This document shows positions 1 to 11,650 of a DNA stretch of 64,000 nt, piece by piece. The position numbers and the translations under genes were made by a program. Source of the DNA: Phyto melanocephala (Eukaryota > Arthropoda > Insecta > Diptera > Rhinophoridae); NCBI GenBank assembly GCA_941918925.1, contig OW799234.1, positions 47,832,412 through 47,896,411 on the forward strand. The letters are read 5' to 3'. How positions within the stretch are numbered: the stretch's first letter is position 1; every line of letters starts with the position of its first letter. The notes below the pieces were generated by a model that did no database searches, was not told the origin of the DNA, and worked only from the letters and a program-made list of their open reading frames with translations.

Positions 1-41
1 ATGACAATGAAGGGGTTGAGAAACTCTTATTTATACTCTAA

Positions 42-904
42 CTAGCCAAACCCGGCGCGCGTTGCTACGCCCCTTAATGAATCGAAATGCATTCTGAATT
101 TTAATTGAATATCAAGTGAAAAAACCTAAAAATTATAATTTTTTTATGGGCGTGGCATTGCCCACTTTTCTAGTCACGAAATTGTGAAGTCATAACAGCT
201 CAATATGTGTGCAAAGTTTCAGAAGAATCGGACCAGTGCAAGTACCTTAAAATCAAAATTGTTTTTATGGGCGTGGCCCTGCCCACTTTTTTTATCACGA
301 AATTGTAAAGTCATAACAGCTCAATATGTGTGCAAAGTTTCAGAATAATCGGTCCAGTGCAAGTACTTCAAAATTATACCTTTTTTTTATGGGCGTGGCA
401 CTGCCCACTTTTCTAATCACAAAATTATTTAGTCATGACAGCTCAATATGTGTGCAAAGTTTCAGAAAAATCAGTCTGGTGCAAGTACCTCAAAACTATA
501 GCCTTTTTTTATGGGCGTGGCCCCGCCCACTTTTTTAATCGCAAAATTATAAAGTCACGACAGCTTAATATGTGTGCAAAGTTTCATAAAAATCGGTCCA
601 GTGCAAGTACCTCATAATTAAAACTTTTTTAGGGGCGTGGCCCCGCCCACTTTTATTATCACGAAATTATTAAGTCATGACAGCTCGATATGTGTGCAAA
701 GTTTCAGAAAAATCGGTCAAGTGCAAGTAGCTAAAACTAATAACTAATTTTTTATGGGCATGACCCCGCCCATTTTTTTTCATCGATAAACACTCCCCGG
801 TATGTGTACAACAACTTACCAAAGTTTGAGCCCGATCGGTTTTACAGTTTCAGAGTCTATAGCTAACACACACACACACAGAGTTTCACTTTTATATATA
901 TAGA
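42..904 (-). mobile_element. Non-autonomous Helitron, copy A
   Basis: On the minus strand the element begins TCTATATATATAAAAGTG next to a (TG)n run and ends in a GC-rich block (GGGGCGTAGCAACGCGCG) followed by CTAG. These are the TC start and CTRR end of Helitrons, which transpose by rolling circle and leave no target duplication. The base beyond CTAG is T on that strand, as expected for insertion between A and T. The interior is six tandem units of about 120 bp (centres near 148, 268, 393, 514, 633, 757), each with a GGGCGTGGC...GCCCACTTTT hairpin and a TCAATATGTGTGCAAAGTTT block. No Rep/helicase reading frame is present, so it depends on an autonomous relative. Short open frames across the units are repeat artefacts. 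The exact 5' base is ambiguous (904 or 907). Confidence 0.82.
148..780. repeat. Minisatellite of about 120-bp units inside Helitron A
   Basis: Six degenerate direct repeats. Each unit carries a GC-rich inverted repeat (GGGCGTGG...CCGCCCAC) followed by an AATCACGAAATTATAAAGTC block and a TGCAAGTACCTCAAAATTA block. Unit number differs among the family copies in this window (6, 5, 5, 2, 5). Confidence 0.85.
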
Positions 905-907
905 AGA

Positions 908-1654
908 CTAGCCAATCCCGGCGCGCGTTGCTACGCCCCTTCATGAATTTTAATCGCATTCTAAATTTTAATCGAATATCAAGTGCAAGGCTAAAAACTA
1001 TAACTTTTTTAATGGGCCTAGCACTGCCCACTTTTCCAATCACGAAATTATATAGTCATGACAGCTCAATATGTGTCCAAAGTTTCAGAAAAATCGGTCC
1101 AGTGTAAGTACCTCGAAATGATACCTTTTTTTATGGGCGTGGCACTGCCCACTTTTCTAAATACGAAACTGTATAGTCATGATAACTCAATATGTGTGCA
1201 AAGTTTCAGAAAAATCGGTCCAGTGCAAGTAGCTAAAACTGATAATTAGTTTTTTATGGGCGTGGCCCCGCCCACTTTTTTAATCACGAAATTATAAAGT
1301 CATGACAGCTTAATATGTGTGCAAAGTTTTAAAAAAATCGGTCCAGTGCAAGTACCTCAAAATTAAAACTTTTTTAGGGGCGTGGCCCCGCCCACTTTTC
1401 TTATCACAAAATTTTTTAGTCATGACAGCTCGATATGTGTGCAAAGTTTCAGAAAAATCGGTCAAGTGCAAGTAGCTAAAACTGATAACTAATTTTTTAT
1501 GGGCGTGACCCCGCCCACTTTTTTCACCCATAAACACTCCCTGGTATGTGTACAACAACTTACCAAAGTTTGAGCCCGATCGGTTTTACAGTTTCGGAGT
1601 CTATAGCTAACACACACACACACACACACAGAGTTTCACTTTTATATATATAGA
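908..1654 (-). mobile_element. Non-autonomous Helitron, copy B, tandem to copy A
   Basis: Same family and orientation as copy A. Its CTAG (908-911) lies three bases from the 5' end of copy A, giving a head-to-tail pair. On the plus strand it is flanked by A (907) and T (1655), the Helitron A/T target. It has five internal units of about 120 bp and a longer (CA)n run near 1611-1630. No coding capacity. Confidence 0.82.
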
Positions 1655-4600
1655 TTGTTTTAATCAAAGTACCTGTCGAGGCCTGTTTGCCGACTTTTGT
1701 GAATCAAATCAAAAGTTGCTTACAGATTTTAATTATTTATAGCTTGTTTTATTTTCAGCTTCTTTTTTTATATGTATGCAAAAAATAAGAAGCCCAGCTG
1801 CATTTTTTAATTTTTTATGAATTTTTAAAAAATAAAAATTTCTAAATTTTCATAAAAAAATTAATTTAAAAAAAAATTATGTTTCTTAAACGATTGCGGA
1901 TATTAGAAAGAAATTTTACTTTTATTTTTTAAGTTTTTTCAATAAGCTAAAGCGTTTTTGAGTTACGCGAACATATGTTGTGCAACCTCCTCCATTTTCT
2001 AAATAACGGTATATCTCGAAAACCAGAGCCAATCTTATTAAGCCGCTGGGACCACTGGATTCAGCGTCCCGAATTATGTTAAAACGCCAGGTGTCCAGCT
2101 TGTCACGAAAAAAAGTGTCAATTTCTTGCACAGTGTAATAGACTCAAGTTTTACGAACGCTATAACAGAAAATGGGAAACGGCACGGCAAGAGTTTGTTA
2201 GGCTTGTAAACATTTTAAAGAATATAAGAAAAGTTCTGATTTATCTCAACACGTCGAACAACTACTCAGTCAGTTTCAAAATTACACTTTCTTCACAACC
2301 ACCTAGACTATTTGCTTGCAAATCTTGGGGACTTAAGTGAAGAACAGGACCTCTATCATAATTACTAGAGCACGCATGATGGCTGGCAATCCTTAGAATA
2401 TTCATTCATCTCTGCCTTTAGCCTTACCAAAATAATCATTTTACGGAAAGTTTTTTATTATAACAATTAAATAAATTTGAAGTATGACTAATTTATAGTG
2501 TTTAAAAAAACACTTGTGTCATATATTTTTAAATACGGTTGATACAGAGATTTAAATCACGGACACAGCAAAACAATGCTAGTGATTTAGCTAAAAATTT
2601 AAATTAAGCTTTAAATACCAGACTAGCCTATCAGCACTGGTGCTTGAAATTAGTTTTGCTCACAAAAATCCAATTATTATAGATTTCCCATAAAAACAAT
2701 ATTATTTTACTCAAAAATATAAAATTAGCAACGTGCGTGTTGAGTTTTTAATTATTTTAATTCCCACATTTTGCAAGTAGTTCAGGTGCCAATTAAACAA
2801 ATGCAGTTTATTTGTTTTTCGATTAAATTATCATTCATTATAAAAATATAAAATAATTTCTTTTTACACATTTTTTTTTTTTTTTGTTTAATGTTAAATG
2901 TCATTTGCATACAACACAACAATAATAATGTTAAGCAACTAAAGAAACGAGTTTATATCAGCATTTTCAATAGCAATAATGAAAAAAGGCAATCAACCAC
3001 TAGTTTTACTGACATGCCCACACATTACCTGTGTGTGAGCAGCTTTTTATTATTGGCGGAGAATCGTAAAATCGATTAATTGTATAAAGCATTTAAAGCT
3101 GCTTTTAAAGCAATTTAATTTATTTATTAAGTGCCTAATCGTTAATAGAAGTTTAGAATATTATTACTTTCGTAAACAAATTATTCGAAAAATGTTAAAT
3201 ACTTACGCACACATACACCTTGACTTTTACTAAATAAACACCTGCTTGTGGTTATTAAGTTTATCGTGTGGCTTTATGAAGTACATAACTACAGACATAC
3301 TTTTATGTGTATGTGGATAATCACAAATGCCACATACATCCATCTTTAATTGAAATAGTTTTGAATTAAACAAGTAAAAGGTCAGTAAATAATTTATGAC
3401 GCCTGGATATAGATCAATAACAATCATACATATATGCACTCACTCACCTTTAAAAAGCCTAATGTTTTTAATTATCCTTATTATCGATTCTACAAATTCT
3501 CATATTAAAAACAGCTGAATCAAACAACTTTTACAAAAATTCAAAAACTTTCTATAAATCAACCAGTATCGAACAACAAATAGGAACACTTAATTTGATT
3601 GTCTCGTATATACATAATGGATGAGACATATACCTGCACTCTTCTAATTAACAAGTGCTTTCCCTTTTAATCAGTATTATGTGGAAAATATTAACAGATT
3701 TTTTAATTGTGGCAAATATAATTGTCATATTGATACTCCCAAGGACTACGCTGGTCAGAGTTTAGCAATTTTAGGAAATAAATTTTTGCATATAAATATC
3801 AAAAAAATATTTGCAGGCATTTGCGTGAGGACTCTTAATATCTTTTGGCAAATTCACAAGGTGTAGTAAGTGTTGTATTGTGATAGTGTCATAATTTTTC
3901 AAAAATTTAAAAATGTCGGAAAATTTTATAACAACAACACAATATTCTCTATTACTGGTAAGGATGAAACAAGCCCTTATCAATTGCGAAACAAAGACCT
4001 ACGAAATGGCAGATCGTATATAAAAATCAATCCTTTTACAATCGCTCTCAAAAGTAAGCGTTTAAATAAGCCTATTTTGCTAACGAAAATTTCTGGTGCT
4101 TTGTTTAAGAAGATAGTATTAAAATAAAAATATCTTAAGAAAAAAATTTAGTTAAAATGTCGCTTTAGCTATTAGTTTTGATTTTAACTTGAAGAAGAAT
4201 ATACATTAAAACGTCAAAGGTCAAATGATAGATTTCTAAAAAAGAAAAAAAAACAACCAATTTAATGCTTAATTTTCCTTTAATAAAAAGTCAAAACATA
4301 TCAAATGTGTTTACCAAAGTTTAGTTTATGTGTGCATACATAAAAATGTGTGTCTGTCTTCAGGATACTTTGTTAAGTGATGTAAGTATGTACGATTTTG
4401 TAATAATATTGATGTTGTTGTGGCTGTTTGTAAATAACAAATGTTATTATTGTGCACCCCTTTCAACGATGAGGTTTTTACTATTGTTGTTATAGTTCAC
4501 CCTACAAAAGTACATTATTTTAATAATAGAGAATGCCAAACTGAAAAAGTGTTTTGAAAATCCTGGAATCCCGGATAATATTTTTTTTTACTTTTCCCAT

Positions 4601-5449
4601 AATATTTGTTTTTTAATGTTTATTAATACATATACAAATTTTATAATTTTTTTTTTAATTAGAATTAATTTAAATGCATTATCTATACTTATTATCTATA
4701 CTTATCTACAGTAAAAAGTTTAATTTTGTATATAATGAAATCGGTTTATGAAAAAAGAAGAAAATTCTTTGGTTTTTCTTAATAATATATTCAATAATAA
4801 TTCTTAAATAACATTTGTTCTGTTGCCTCCAAAAAAAAAATAAAATATTGGTGCTTTCACAAGCAGTCCTTACTGTCCTATTATCAATATGCCAAAACTT
4901 CTAAATTAATGAAAAGAATTGTTTTGTTTAATGTAAAATTATTTAAGTATTTTTAAAACTCATTTATTAAATATTTGAAAATTATAGCATTATGACATTT
5001 GCTAATTCACTAAAACTCTTTTTTTTTCTTTTTACTTTTGTTTGCTTAAAAATATATTTTTATAATTTTTGTCTTTTTAAACAACATATTAGAATATATG
5101 TAATAACAATTGACTCTTAAAACATGATTCAACAATTTCAAGAACACTTTGTTTACAATAATTCACATGTTTTTTTTGTATAAAACCTAAAATTTATTAA
5201 AAAAGAATTTAACAACTTTAATTAACTTTTTAAATTCCCAGGTTTTTTTTTTTAATTAAACTAACAATAAAAAAAAAAATTCCATTCGTTCACACTTAAC
5301 CACATCTTGCTACGTGTTTTAAGATATAATAATAAAGATATAATAATAAAAACATAATAAAGGGTGTCTTAATTTCAAGTGTCATCGCTTAATTAAAATT
5401 TCTATAAATAGACGATCTGTAACTTTTGTCCGAAGAATTTATAACCTAA
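1655..5449. other. AT-rich stretch without recognised genes
   Basis: I see no gene here. A somewhat less AT-rich patch at about 1970-2150 has a 69-codon minus-strand frame resembling nothing I know. There are poly-T runs (about 2868-2886), a local duplication of TATCTATACTTAT near 4680-4710, and a short duplication of AGATATAATAATA at 5322-5349. Short open frames at 3681-3866 and 3870-4127 look like chance. Confidence 0.5.
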
Positions 5450-5715
5450 ACGTAGAGAATTTGAGGTTTCAACAGGATAGGGCCACTTGTGACAGATCAA
5501 GTGAAATAATAAATTTTTAAAATCGAAAATCACATTATTTCTCGTAAGGGACAAATAAATCGGCCATTAAGATCAGACGATTTTAAACCTTAAGACTATT
5601 GGAAGGATTTTATCAAATTAAATGTGTACAGCGTTAATACCAAAACAGTTTAAGAGTTTAAAAACAACATTATCGAGCAGTTGACAACATTTGAGGACAG
5701 CCTGCCGAGCTAGTA
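5450..5715 (+). pseudogene. Mariner-type transposase fossil (C-terminal half)
   Basis: Translation in shifting frames gives NLRFQQDRATCDRSSE, then RPLRSDDFKP.DYWKDF, then KLNVYSVNTKTV.EFKNNI. These match, in order, the FQQDGATCHT, WPPRSCDLTPLDFFLWG and VYA.KP.TI..LK.NI blocks of insect mariner transposases of the DUF4817/DDE_3 type, which cut and paste DNA at TA sites. The middle aspartate block is kept as FQQD, but in-frame stops and the loss of WPP/LWG show that it is dead. The N-terminal half is not visible upstream. Assignment to mariner is firm; the subfamily is not. Confidence 0.7.
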
Positions 5716-5939
5716 GCAGTGGTCGCTAGACCGACGTAATTTTTATATTGCTAGATCTTATTTGTAATAAACTGAAATAATGTCAAAAATGTCTTAAAAG
5801 ATTTATTTATTTATTATCATTAAAATGACTCCTCAATATACATTTTACATTATTTACACTATTGAAGCCTACGCATACAACAGAAAACACACAAAACTTT
5901 TAAGGCAAAAGAAGATAAAGATAACACTAATACTACATT

Positions 5940-6400
5940 TACGCCTACACAAAATCTAGTACTTACGGGATTTTGAGCGAAATCTTGTCCATTTGTACCA
6001 GCTTTCCCATACAAAACGAAATCTACTTCGCCACTAGATTTTGGCAGAATCTTCTTAAAATCTAGTACAACTTCGTGATGCAACTGTGGTTTTTATTAAG
6101 TTGTAATAAAATATACTACGCTGCATAAGGAAAAATTCAATCAAAATATATAAGGTGGTTGCAATTGCACAAGTACTTTATTGTTAATATTTTTTTATAT
6201 AGAATTTTGGAGAAGTAGAGCATAGAGAGTCTCGCAGACCACCTTGTAAATAAATATACTGTTTTGAAAACGAAATCTTGCAAAATGTCAAAAAGCAGAG
6301 GTATAAACGGTATAGATTTTAATAAAGATTTTAAATCAAATCTACTAGATTTCGCTCAGGTGTCGTAAGAGCTTCACTACTCAGTTGCAATAACCTAGTC
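5940..6400. repeat. Possible fold-back repeat
   Basis: A CTTACG...GAGCGAAATCT arm at about 5962-5990 reappears inverted at about 6345-6370 (AGATTTCGCTC...CGTAAG). The interior is AT-rich, with a 74-codon minus frame that I do not trust. The arms are short and imperfect, so this may be chance or two fragments of one repeat. Confidence 0.3.
6165..6400. repeat. Dispersed repeat, first copy
   Basis: This segment and 7788-8005 share a colinear series: a GGTTGCAATT-like start, an AGTACTTT block, GCAGACC, then TGAAAACGAAATCTTGC and a TAAAGATTTT/AGATTTCGCT-like end. The family is unknown to me. No coding capacity. Confidence 0.5.
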
Positions 6401-6784
6401 ATGTAAAGTTGTGTGATATTAACACTAAGTCACACTATTGAGATTGTGTTTTTTTGTACTGCTTTGTTATTTATTGGTTATTCAATTCTGTGTCGTGATG
6501 TTCAGTTTTTTAGAATGATAAAATACCTATAATAAGTATTTAATAATATAAAACGAATCGTAAGTTCTGACCGCGATAGTAACATAGGATTATAATTTTT
6601 CTGAATTTAATTATTGTATTTATGCCAGAGTTTTACCAACAATAAAAACACCCATGAAAAAGTTTAAAACAAGCGATAGAAACGTCAGAAAAATTATAAT
6701 AAAATAAAAATATAATTTGTTTTATTTAAATTTTGATATTAATATCTACTTGACCATAATAAGCCCGTAGGTGTAACCCTATTG

Positions 6785-7515
6785 TTATAAATTATTTATT
6801 TATTTAATTCAATCAATGTAAAAATATACAGTTGAGTAATAAATGTTTAAAGAAAACAATAATTACATGAACAAAGAAGGACAAAAACATCATTAGATAT
6901 AAGCATTTGAATTTAGAAGCCTTATTAGCTTTTCTCTAGTTACAGCAACATTATCGGAAAAGTCGATGTGTGCATAGAACTTTTTTACCTCAGCACAAAT
7001 TTTTCTAAATGGATCAATATATATTCTATATATAATGGTTCATAAGATCTGATAAGCTGCTTGTTAGAAACATTGATGCATATTTTTCGTTGAAGATTTA
7101 TATCAATTTTACCTTGAATTAAATTTAGAACAAATGCAATATTGGAAACAATTCTTCGGCTTTGTAACGTTGGGAGCGCAATATGACGGTAAGTTGGTAT
7201 TGGGATTCCAATGCAAGTTACGAAGGCATAACAGCAAAAAGTATTTTTATACTGATTAAAGTTTTTGAATATACACATCATATTGGGGTTCCCAAATTAC
7301 TGATCCATAGTCCAGTAAAAGTCTTACTAATGACCTGAATAAATTTTTTGTTACATATGGATCATTCAATTCCTTAGCCCAATGCTTTATAAAACCCAAT
7401 ATCCTATTAGTTTTATTAACTGTTATTATTACAGAATTCCAAGATCCGAAAACAAGTCAACAACATTTAATTTAGAGCCATTTAGAGTGTAAACACTAAT
7501 AATCGGTGAACATAT
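6785..7515 (-). pseudogene. CR1/Jockey-type LINE, 3' end of reverse transcriptase ORF
   Basis: The minus strand reads, in order, TLNGSKLNVVDLFSDLGIL, ILGFIKHWAKELNDPYVTK, LFRSLVRLLLDYGSVIWEPQ, and then LPTLQSRRIVSNIAFVLNLI. This is the RT thumb and C-terminal domain of insect non-LTR retrotransposons of the CR1/Jockey group, which copy RNA into DNA at a nicked target. Around 6985-6995 the frame shifts and continues as EVKKFYAHIDFSDN to a stop near 6896. A short 3' UTR follows and ends in AAATAAATAAAT near 6790. Palm motifs and endonuclease are missing (5' truncation). At least one frameshift and several stops make it inactive. The exact clade is open. Confidence 0.75.
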
Positions 7516-7787
7516 GCAGAAAGTCATAAATTTGCATTTTGTTAAATTCAATTAAAATTATAAATATCGTATTGTTAGAAAAACATAATTTTATTATTAT
7601 TTTTATTGCAGACTTTTACTCAGGCATTTTATTTTTTAAGATTTTATTCCACATAAAGAATGAAATTGAAAAGAAAATATATTGATTTTTTTTATTCAAC
7701 CAGATAGCAAATCAAAAACTGTAAAAATTGAATTTTAATATCATGTTTTTATAAAAAGCTGCTCAAACAAAAATTTTGCCTGAATTT

Positions 7788-8005
7788 TTTAGATGGTTTC
7801 AATTAGGAGAGTACTTTCTTTTTTTTGATTTTCAATGTATGAAGTCTGAACTTTAAAACTGCAGACCTCTCAATATCACCGTTATGAAAACCAGATCTTG
7901 CGAAACATCAATAGCCGCTATTGCATAAACTGTAAAGATTTTCATAAAGGTTTCAACTAAAATTTACTATATTTCACTTCTGTATAAATGTACTATTAGC
8001 TAAAC
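7788..8005. repeat. Dispersed repeat, second copy
   Basis: Diverged match to 6165-6400 in the same orientation (TGAAAACCAGATCTTGC, TAAAGATTTTCATAAAGG, TATATTTCACTTC). About 1.6 kb separates the copies, with the LINE fossil between them. Confidence 0.5.
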
Positions 8006-8626
8006 AGCTCCGTCTAAACATTATCACTTTTTAATATTTTATCAGAGATTAAGAGATTTTTTTAGAACCAACTCCGGAATTTAAAATTGGAATATTTTAT
8101 TAAATCCCTATTATTTTGTGATAAGTCTTAATATTTTTATATAATCAATACATATGTATGTAAAGCAAATCGAATAAATAATTAAAGTAAGCACAAGCAA
8201 ACAAACAAATTTATGCACAAATTTACTCGAATTTGATATCTTTATGATTGTTCTAAGGAAAAACAAATAAAAATAAGTAATTACAAACACTAACAGATAA
8301 CAACATTTTATTAATGCAAATAGTTTTATTAGATTTCTCAACTTACACTCCTAATCTAACTATGAATAATGAAATAAAAATAGAAAAACTTCATCAAATA
8401 CGTATACTTGTATACTTACTCTATCAACCTTGGCAATAAAAATTAAGTTATAGTTTTGAATTTTAATGGTTTTAAGAGAATTTAACAAATTTTCAATATT
8501 AAATAAATTTTCAGTGACTGAATAATCTATAAAAGAATTTACAGCATTTGAATATGCACTAGCAACTTCTGTTACAAGAAAATATCATTTTCTCTGTTTT
8601 ATGATTTTCTCAAAAAATATCAAATT
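8006..8626. other. AT-rich stretch without recognised genes
   Basis: Nothing recognised. A 76-codon minus frame (8111-8341) rich in Leu, Ile and Phe has the composition expected of AT-rich noise. Confidence 0.5.
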
Positions 8627-10505
8627 AAACAAGTAAGAGCACTATATTCGGCTGTGCCGAATCTTTTATACCCACCACCAATTTTGTGCACATTTAAAGC
8701 ACAATAATTATTATTTTGTTAATCATTATGGAATAATCTCTTTATAATAAAATATGTATCACTTTCTTTGTAGAGAGTGGTTAAATTTTAAGGGCCCATG
8801 TTGAAGGTAAACTACACCTAGTCATTAAATTTGTATTCTGCACTTCACTTGACATTTCTCAATCTCAAATTTACTGAATTTGATCCATGGAAAGATACGC
8901 AAATTAGCAACGCTTTAAAGTTATTCAGGTTTTTTATAAAAATGGGCGTTCAAATCAAAATGCATTTTGTGCACTTCGTAATTCTTTTGATCAACATAAT
9001 CGTTCAAATTCGTCCACAATCGGGAGAATTGTAAAAAATATTTAAATTTCTGCAAAACAGGTCTGTATAAAATCTTAGAAAATCTGTGAATGCCTTCTCA
9101 GTTCGTTGATTGGGAACCATTGCTGTTTTTTCCGATAGTGTAACAAAAGGGCAGTCAACCTCGACTCATTATCATGACCAACAATTAAGCATCAACATTG
9201 TCATTGAAAATTTGGACCATCAGATGGAGGAGTGTCGCCAAAGATGGGGGGGTGGGCCATTTGGTCAATATTTTGTTAAATACATAATTGAACCATACAA
9301 ATATTATCATTATAAAAAGAAATGATAATAATTTCTTAAATAATTTGTGTTTTATTTAAAATCAACATCGGCCCTTAAAATTTAACCACCCTTTATAACT
9401 TCGATATGCTACTAAAATGGTTTTGTAAATGTAGCCTTTCAATGAAAGTGGGCGTTAAAGTAGGCGTGTCAATAAAGTTTCTGCAAATAAATACAACTTA
9501 GATATTTCAATATAGTCCTTTATTTTCCCAAAAACTTTGTCAATAGAGAAATTACATGAATTTAAGATAAACGGTTATATGGGAGGTAGGCGTTAAAGTG
9601 AGTGTGTCACCTAAAATTTTTGGCACAACAATAACATTGCCTTGAAGGATATACGTAGCAAATTTTATCATCATACCTCGAATTTTGGCGGTTTTATAAG
9701 CTTTTTAATTTCAATAAGGTAGATAACGTAAAAAGTGGGCGTTATAGTAGGCGTGTCAAAGTTATTTTTGCGAATGAGTACAACTTAGGTGTTTCAATAT
9801 AGCCCTTTGTTATTCCAAAATCTTAATTAATAGAGAAATTATATGAATTTTGAGTAAAACGTTATATGGGAGGTGGGCGTAAAAGTGGGCGTGGCACATT
9901 GATTTTCCGTTACAGAAAAGCTTTTCACCAAAAAGCAAAGTGTGCAAAATTTCAGAGTCGTTTATCTAATTTTGTTGCTTTTATGACGTTTTTGTTTTTA
10001 AATATACCGAAATATACACTGTGCGGTATAAATTTTCGTACATTTTCATCGATAACTCCTCTCCTACTGCTTAGATTTAGATAATTTTCGAAGAAAAATA
10101 TTGTTTTTACTCAGGAAATATATATTCGAAGTTTCATGAGTCTACGTTAATGCGTTTGGACACAATTCCATTTTATTCGATGTTTGAGGGACACGGTTTT
10201 TTCGACCTACTCTTGCTTTTCGAGCTATAACTCTCTTCCTAATATTCCGATTTAGCCCATTTTCAACAAACCTTGTCTTTAAGAAAGATTCTGGCAAAAT
10301 TTGAGCCCCCTAGCTTTTTCGGTGCGACCTCTATCGTGCTTTCAACAGACGGGCAGACGGACGGACATAGCTAGATCGTTATCAAAACAAACCCTGATTC
10401 AGAATATATATACTTTATGGGGTCTAAAATGGATATTTCGATGTTACAAACGGAATAACAAAATGAATATAACCCCACCATTTTTTTTGGTGGCGGGTAT
10501 AAAAA
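8627..10505 (+). mobile_element. DINE-1-like element, family 1, copy 1 (interrupted)
   Basis: It starts ACAAGTAAGAGC followed by a perfect hairpin ATTCGGC-tgt-GCCGAAT and TTTATACCCACCACC. It ends ATGGGGTCTAAA ... ACAAACGGAATAAC and a CCACC-T8-GGTGG hairpin. Near the end it carries, inverted, the CCCCATAAAGTATATA, ATCTAGCTATGTCCGTCCGT block typical of fly DINE-1/INE-1 (Helentron-associated, non-coding, mobilised in trans). Several GTGGGCGTTA...GGCGTGTCAA units lie inside. About 1.26 kb once the inserted 8773-9393 element is removed. Short reading frames within it are not genes. Confidence 0.78.
8773..9393 (+). mobile_element. Mariner deletion derivative with TA duplication, copy 1
   Basis: Termini are GAGAGTGGTTAAATTTTAAG and CTTAAAATTTAACCACCCTT (inverted). 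It sits in the DINE-1-like element. The empty site in the paralogue at about 37950 reads CTTTGTATAACTTC, whereas here it reads CTTTGTA-[element]-TATAACTTC, so the target TA is duplicated as for Tc1/mariner. The interior keeps the N-terminal helix-turn-helix remnant (FDPWKDTQ..., then STHYHDQQLSIN, compare SIRHRSQQLGIS) joined to the extreme C-terminus. The whole DDE catalytic core is missing. It could only move with a transposase supplied in trans. Confidence 0.85.
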
Positions 10506-10627
10506 TTAATGGAGTTTACAACTTACTCGATAGTCGTCAACTGGTATATTCTACATAGGCATTGTTGTTGAAAAATTTAAAAACTGCCAACCATCAATTA
10601 CTTGGTATCAATATAATAAAAATCAAT

Positions 10628-10700
10628 ATGCGAAGAGTGAGAGCGCTATATTTGGCTGTGTGGAGTCTTATATACCCTCCACACAGCTTGGAACATTATG
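10628..10700 (+). mobile_element. DINE-1-like 5' end fragment
   Basis: GAGTGAGAGCGCTATATTTGGCTGTG followed by CTTATATACCCTCCACAC matches the family 1 start (8631-8675), but the hairpin is mutated. Nothing recognisable follows. Confidence 0.55.
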
Positions 10701-11176
10701 TTATGACCATAACTGACAATTATATAGCGGAACTATGAAAAAACTTATTAAAGAAATCGATATTTTGAATTTATATTTGGCATTTTTTTTGTGCTGATAT
10801 CCATACCGGTTATTGACTCAATGAACCCAGATAAACAACAGATAATATTTGTTTTTTAAATTTACATTTATATATTGGGTGTATTCTTTTTTTTCAGATA
10901 AATAACACCTGAAAAATAAGTAACGCTGAAATTTACAACTGAACAAAGAACCCAAAAAATAAAACTTTATGTTTTAAATCAGCGATTAATTAATTAAACA
11001 AAATCCGCATATCGCCGACATTTAAACATCACAATTTCGTCTTCTAAAGCAATAATTAGTTGCCTTATTCATCGTTACCACCAACAAACTGATAGACCAT
11101 GTTCAATTCTCACTGGGAAAAATATTGAACGTGAAAAGATAAGTGCTAAGGAAACAGCAGAGGCATCCACCAGTAT
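10701..11176. other. AT-rich stretch, possibly the decayed 5' part of the next fossil
   Basis: From about 11040 the plus strand reads LIHRYHQQTDRPCSILTGK, vaguely like the RYRETGSV..R..GRPR linker of Tc1-type transposases. This is too weak to call. Confidence 0.3.
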
Positions 11177-11600
11177 ATGTTGTGCTCAGTTAGGAGTTGC
11201 TCTTCTTGCACTACGTCGCATTTAAAAAAATTTATGAATGACGAAACCTTCTTGAATTTGAATAGTTTGTTTATAAGCGGCACTATAGGTCCTGGACTTC
11301 TTAAAATCCAAGAGCCATTCAATTCATCAACACTAATTGCACCCCATTATAAATACGATGTGATGAGTCATTACATCAGAAATTATCATTAGGCCTAAAT
11401 TCTGTAAAAATAAGGTTGGAAGGGCTATAACCATAAATGTAGAGCGGAATCGGCTTATGAGTCTCTCCTCACACTATCCAAGACATAATGCCACTTTTTG
11501 TAAAATAAATTCGAAAATTATTTGGTCAGAGCGTTTGCCAGATTTGTTAGGACTCGACTTTTGTCTTGGGGGTTATTTGAGATAATCTTCAAACTCAAAA
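11177..11600 (+). pseudogene. Tc1/Tc3-type transposase fossil
   Basis: Two ordered motifs support this: SGTIGPGLLKIQEPFN (compare the GTVIGPFFI.G.LTG block) and, about 230 bases on, KIIWSERLPDLLGLDFCLGG followed by YLR (compare RWPARSPDLTPLDFFLWGYLK, the segment just before the last catalytic acid). HYPRHNAT between them resembles the PAHY/H block. Stops and frame changes throughout mean that it is inactive. No terminal repeats were found. The superfamily call is moderate. Confidence 0.5.
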
Positions 11601-11650
11601 CCAACATTGTTCGAGCGCTACCAATATTATTTTCTTGTTAATTATTTAAT

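Noticed and set aside
148..780. CRISPR-like or regulatory array
   Set aside because: Repeat units of about 120 bp without distinct spacers, inside an element with Helitron ends in a eukaryotic genome.
326..1558. Overlapping open frames of 60-82 codons on both strands
   Set aside because: They fall in every unit of the Helitron minisatellite and reappear in the other Helitron copies, so they are repeat shadows without codon-like conservation.
2000..2131. 69-codon minus-strand frame with a relatively normal amino-acid mix
   Set aside because: No family recognised, no start context or splice evidence, and no second copy in the window; left unassigned.
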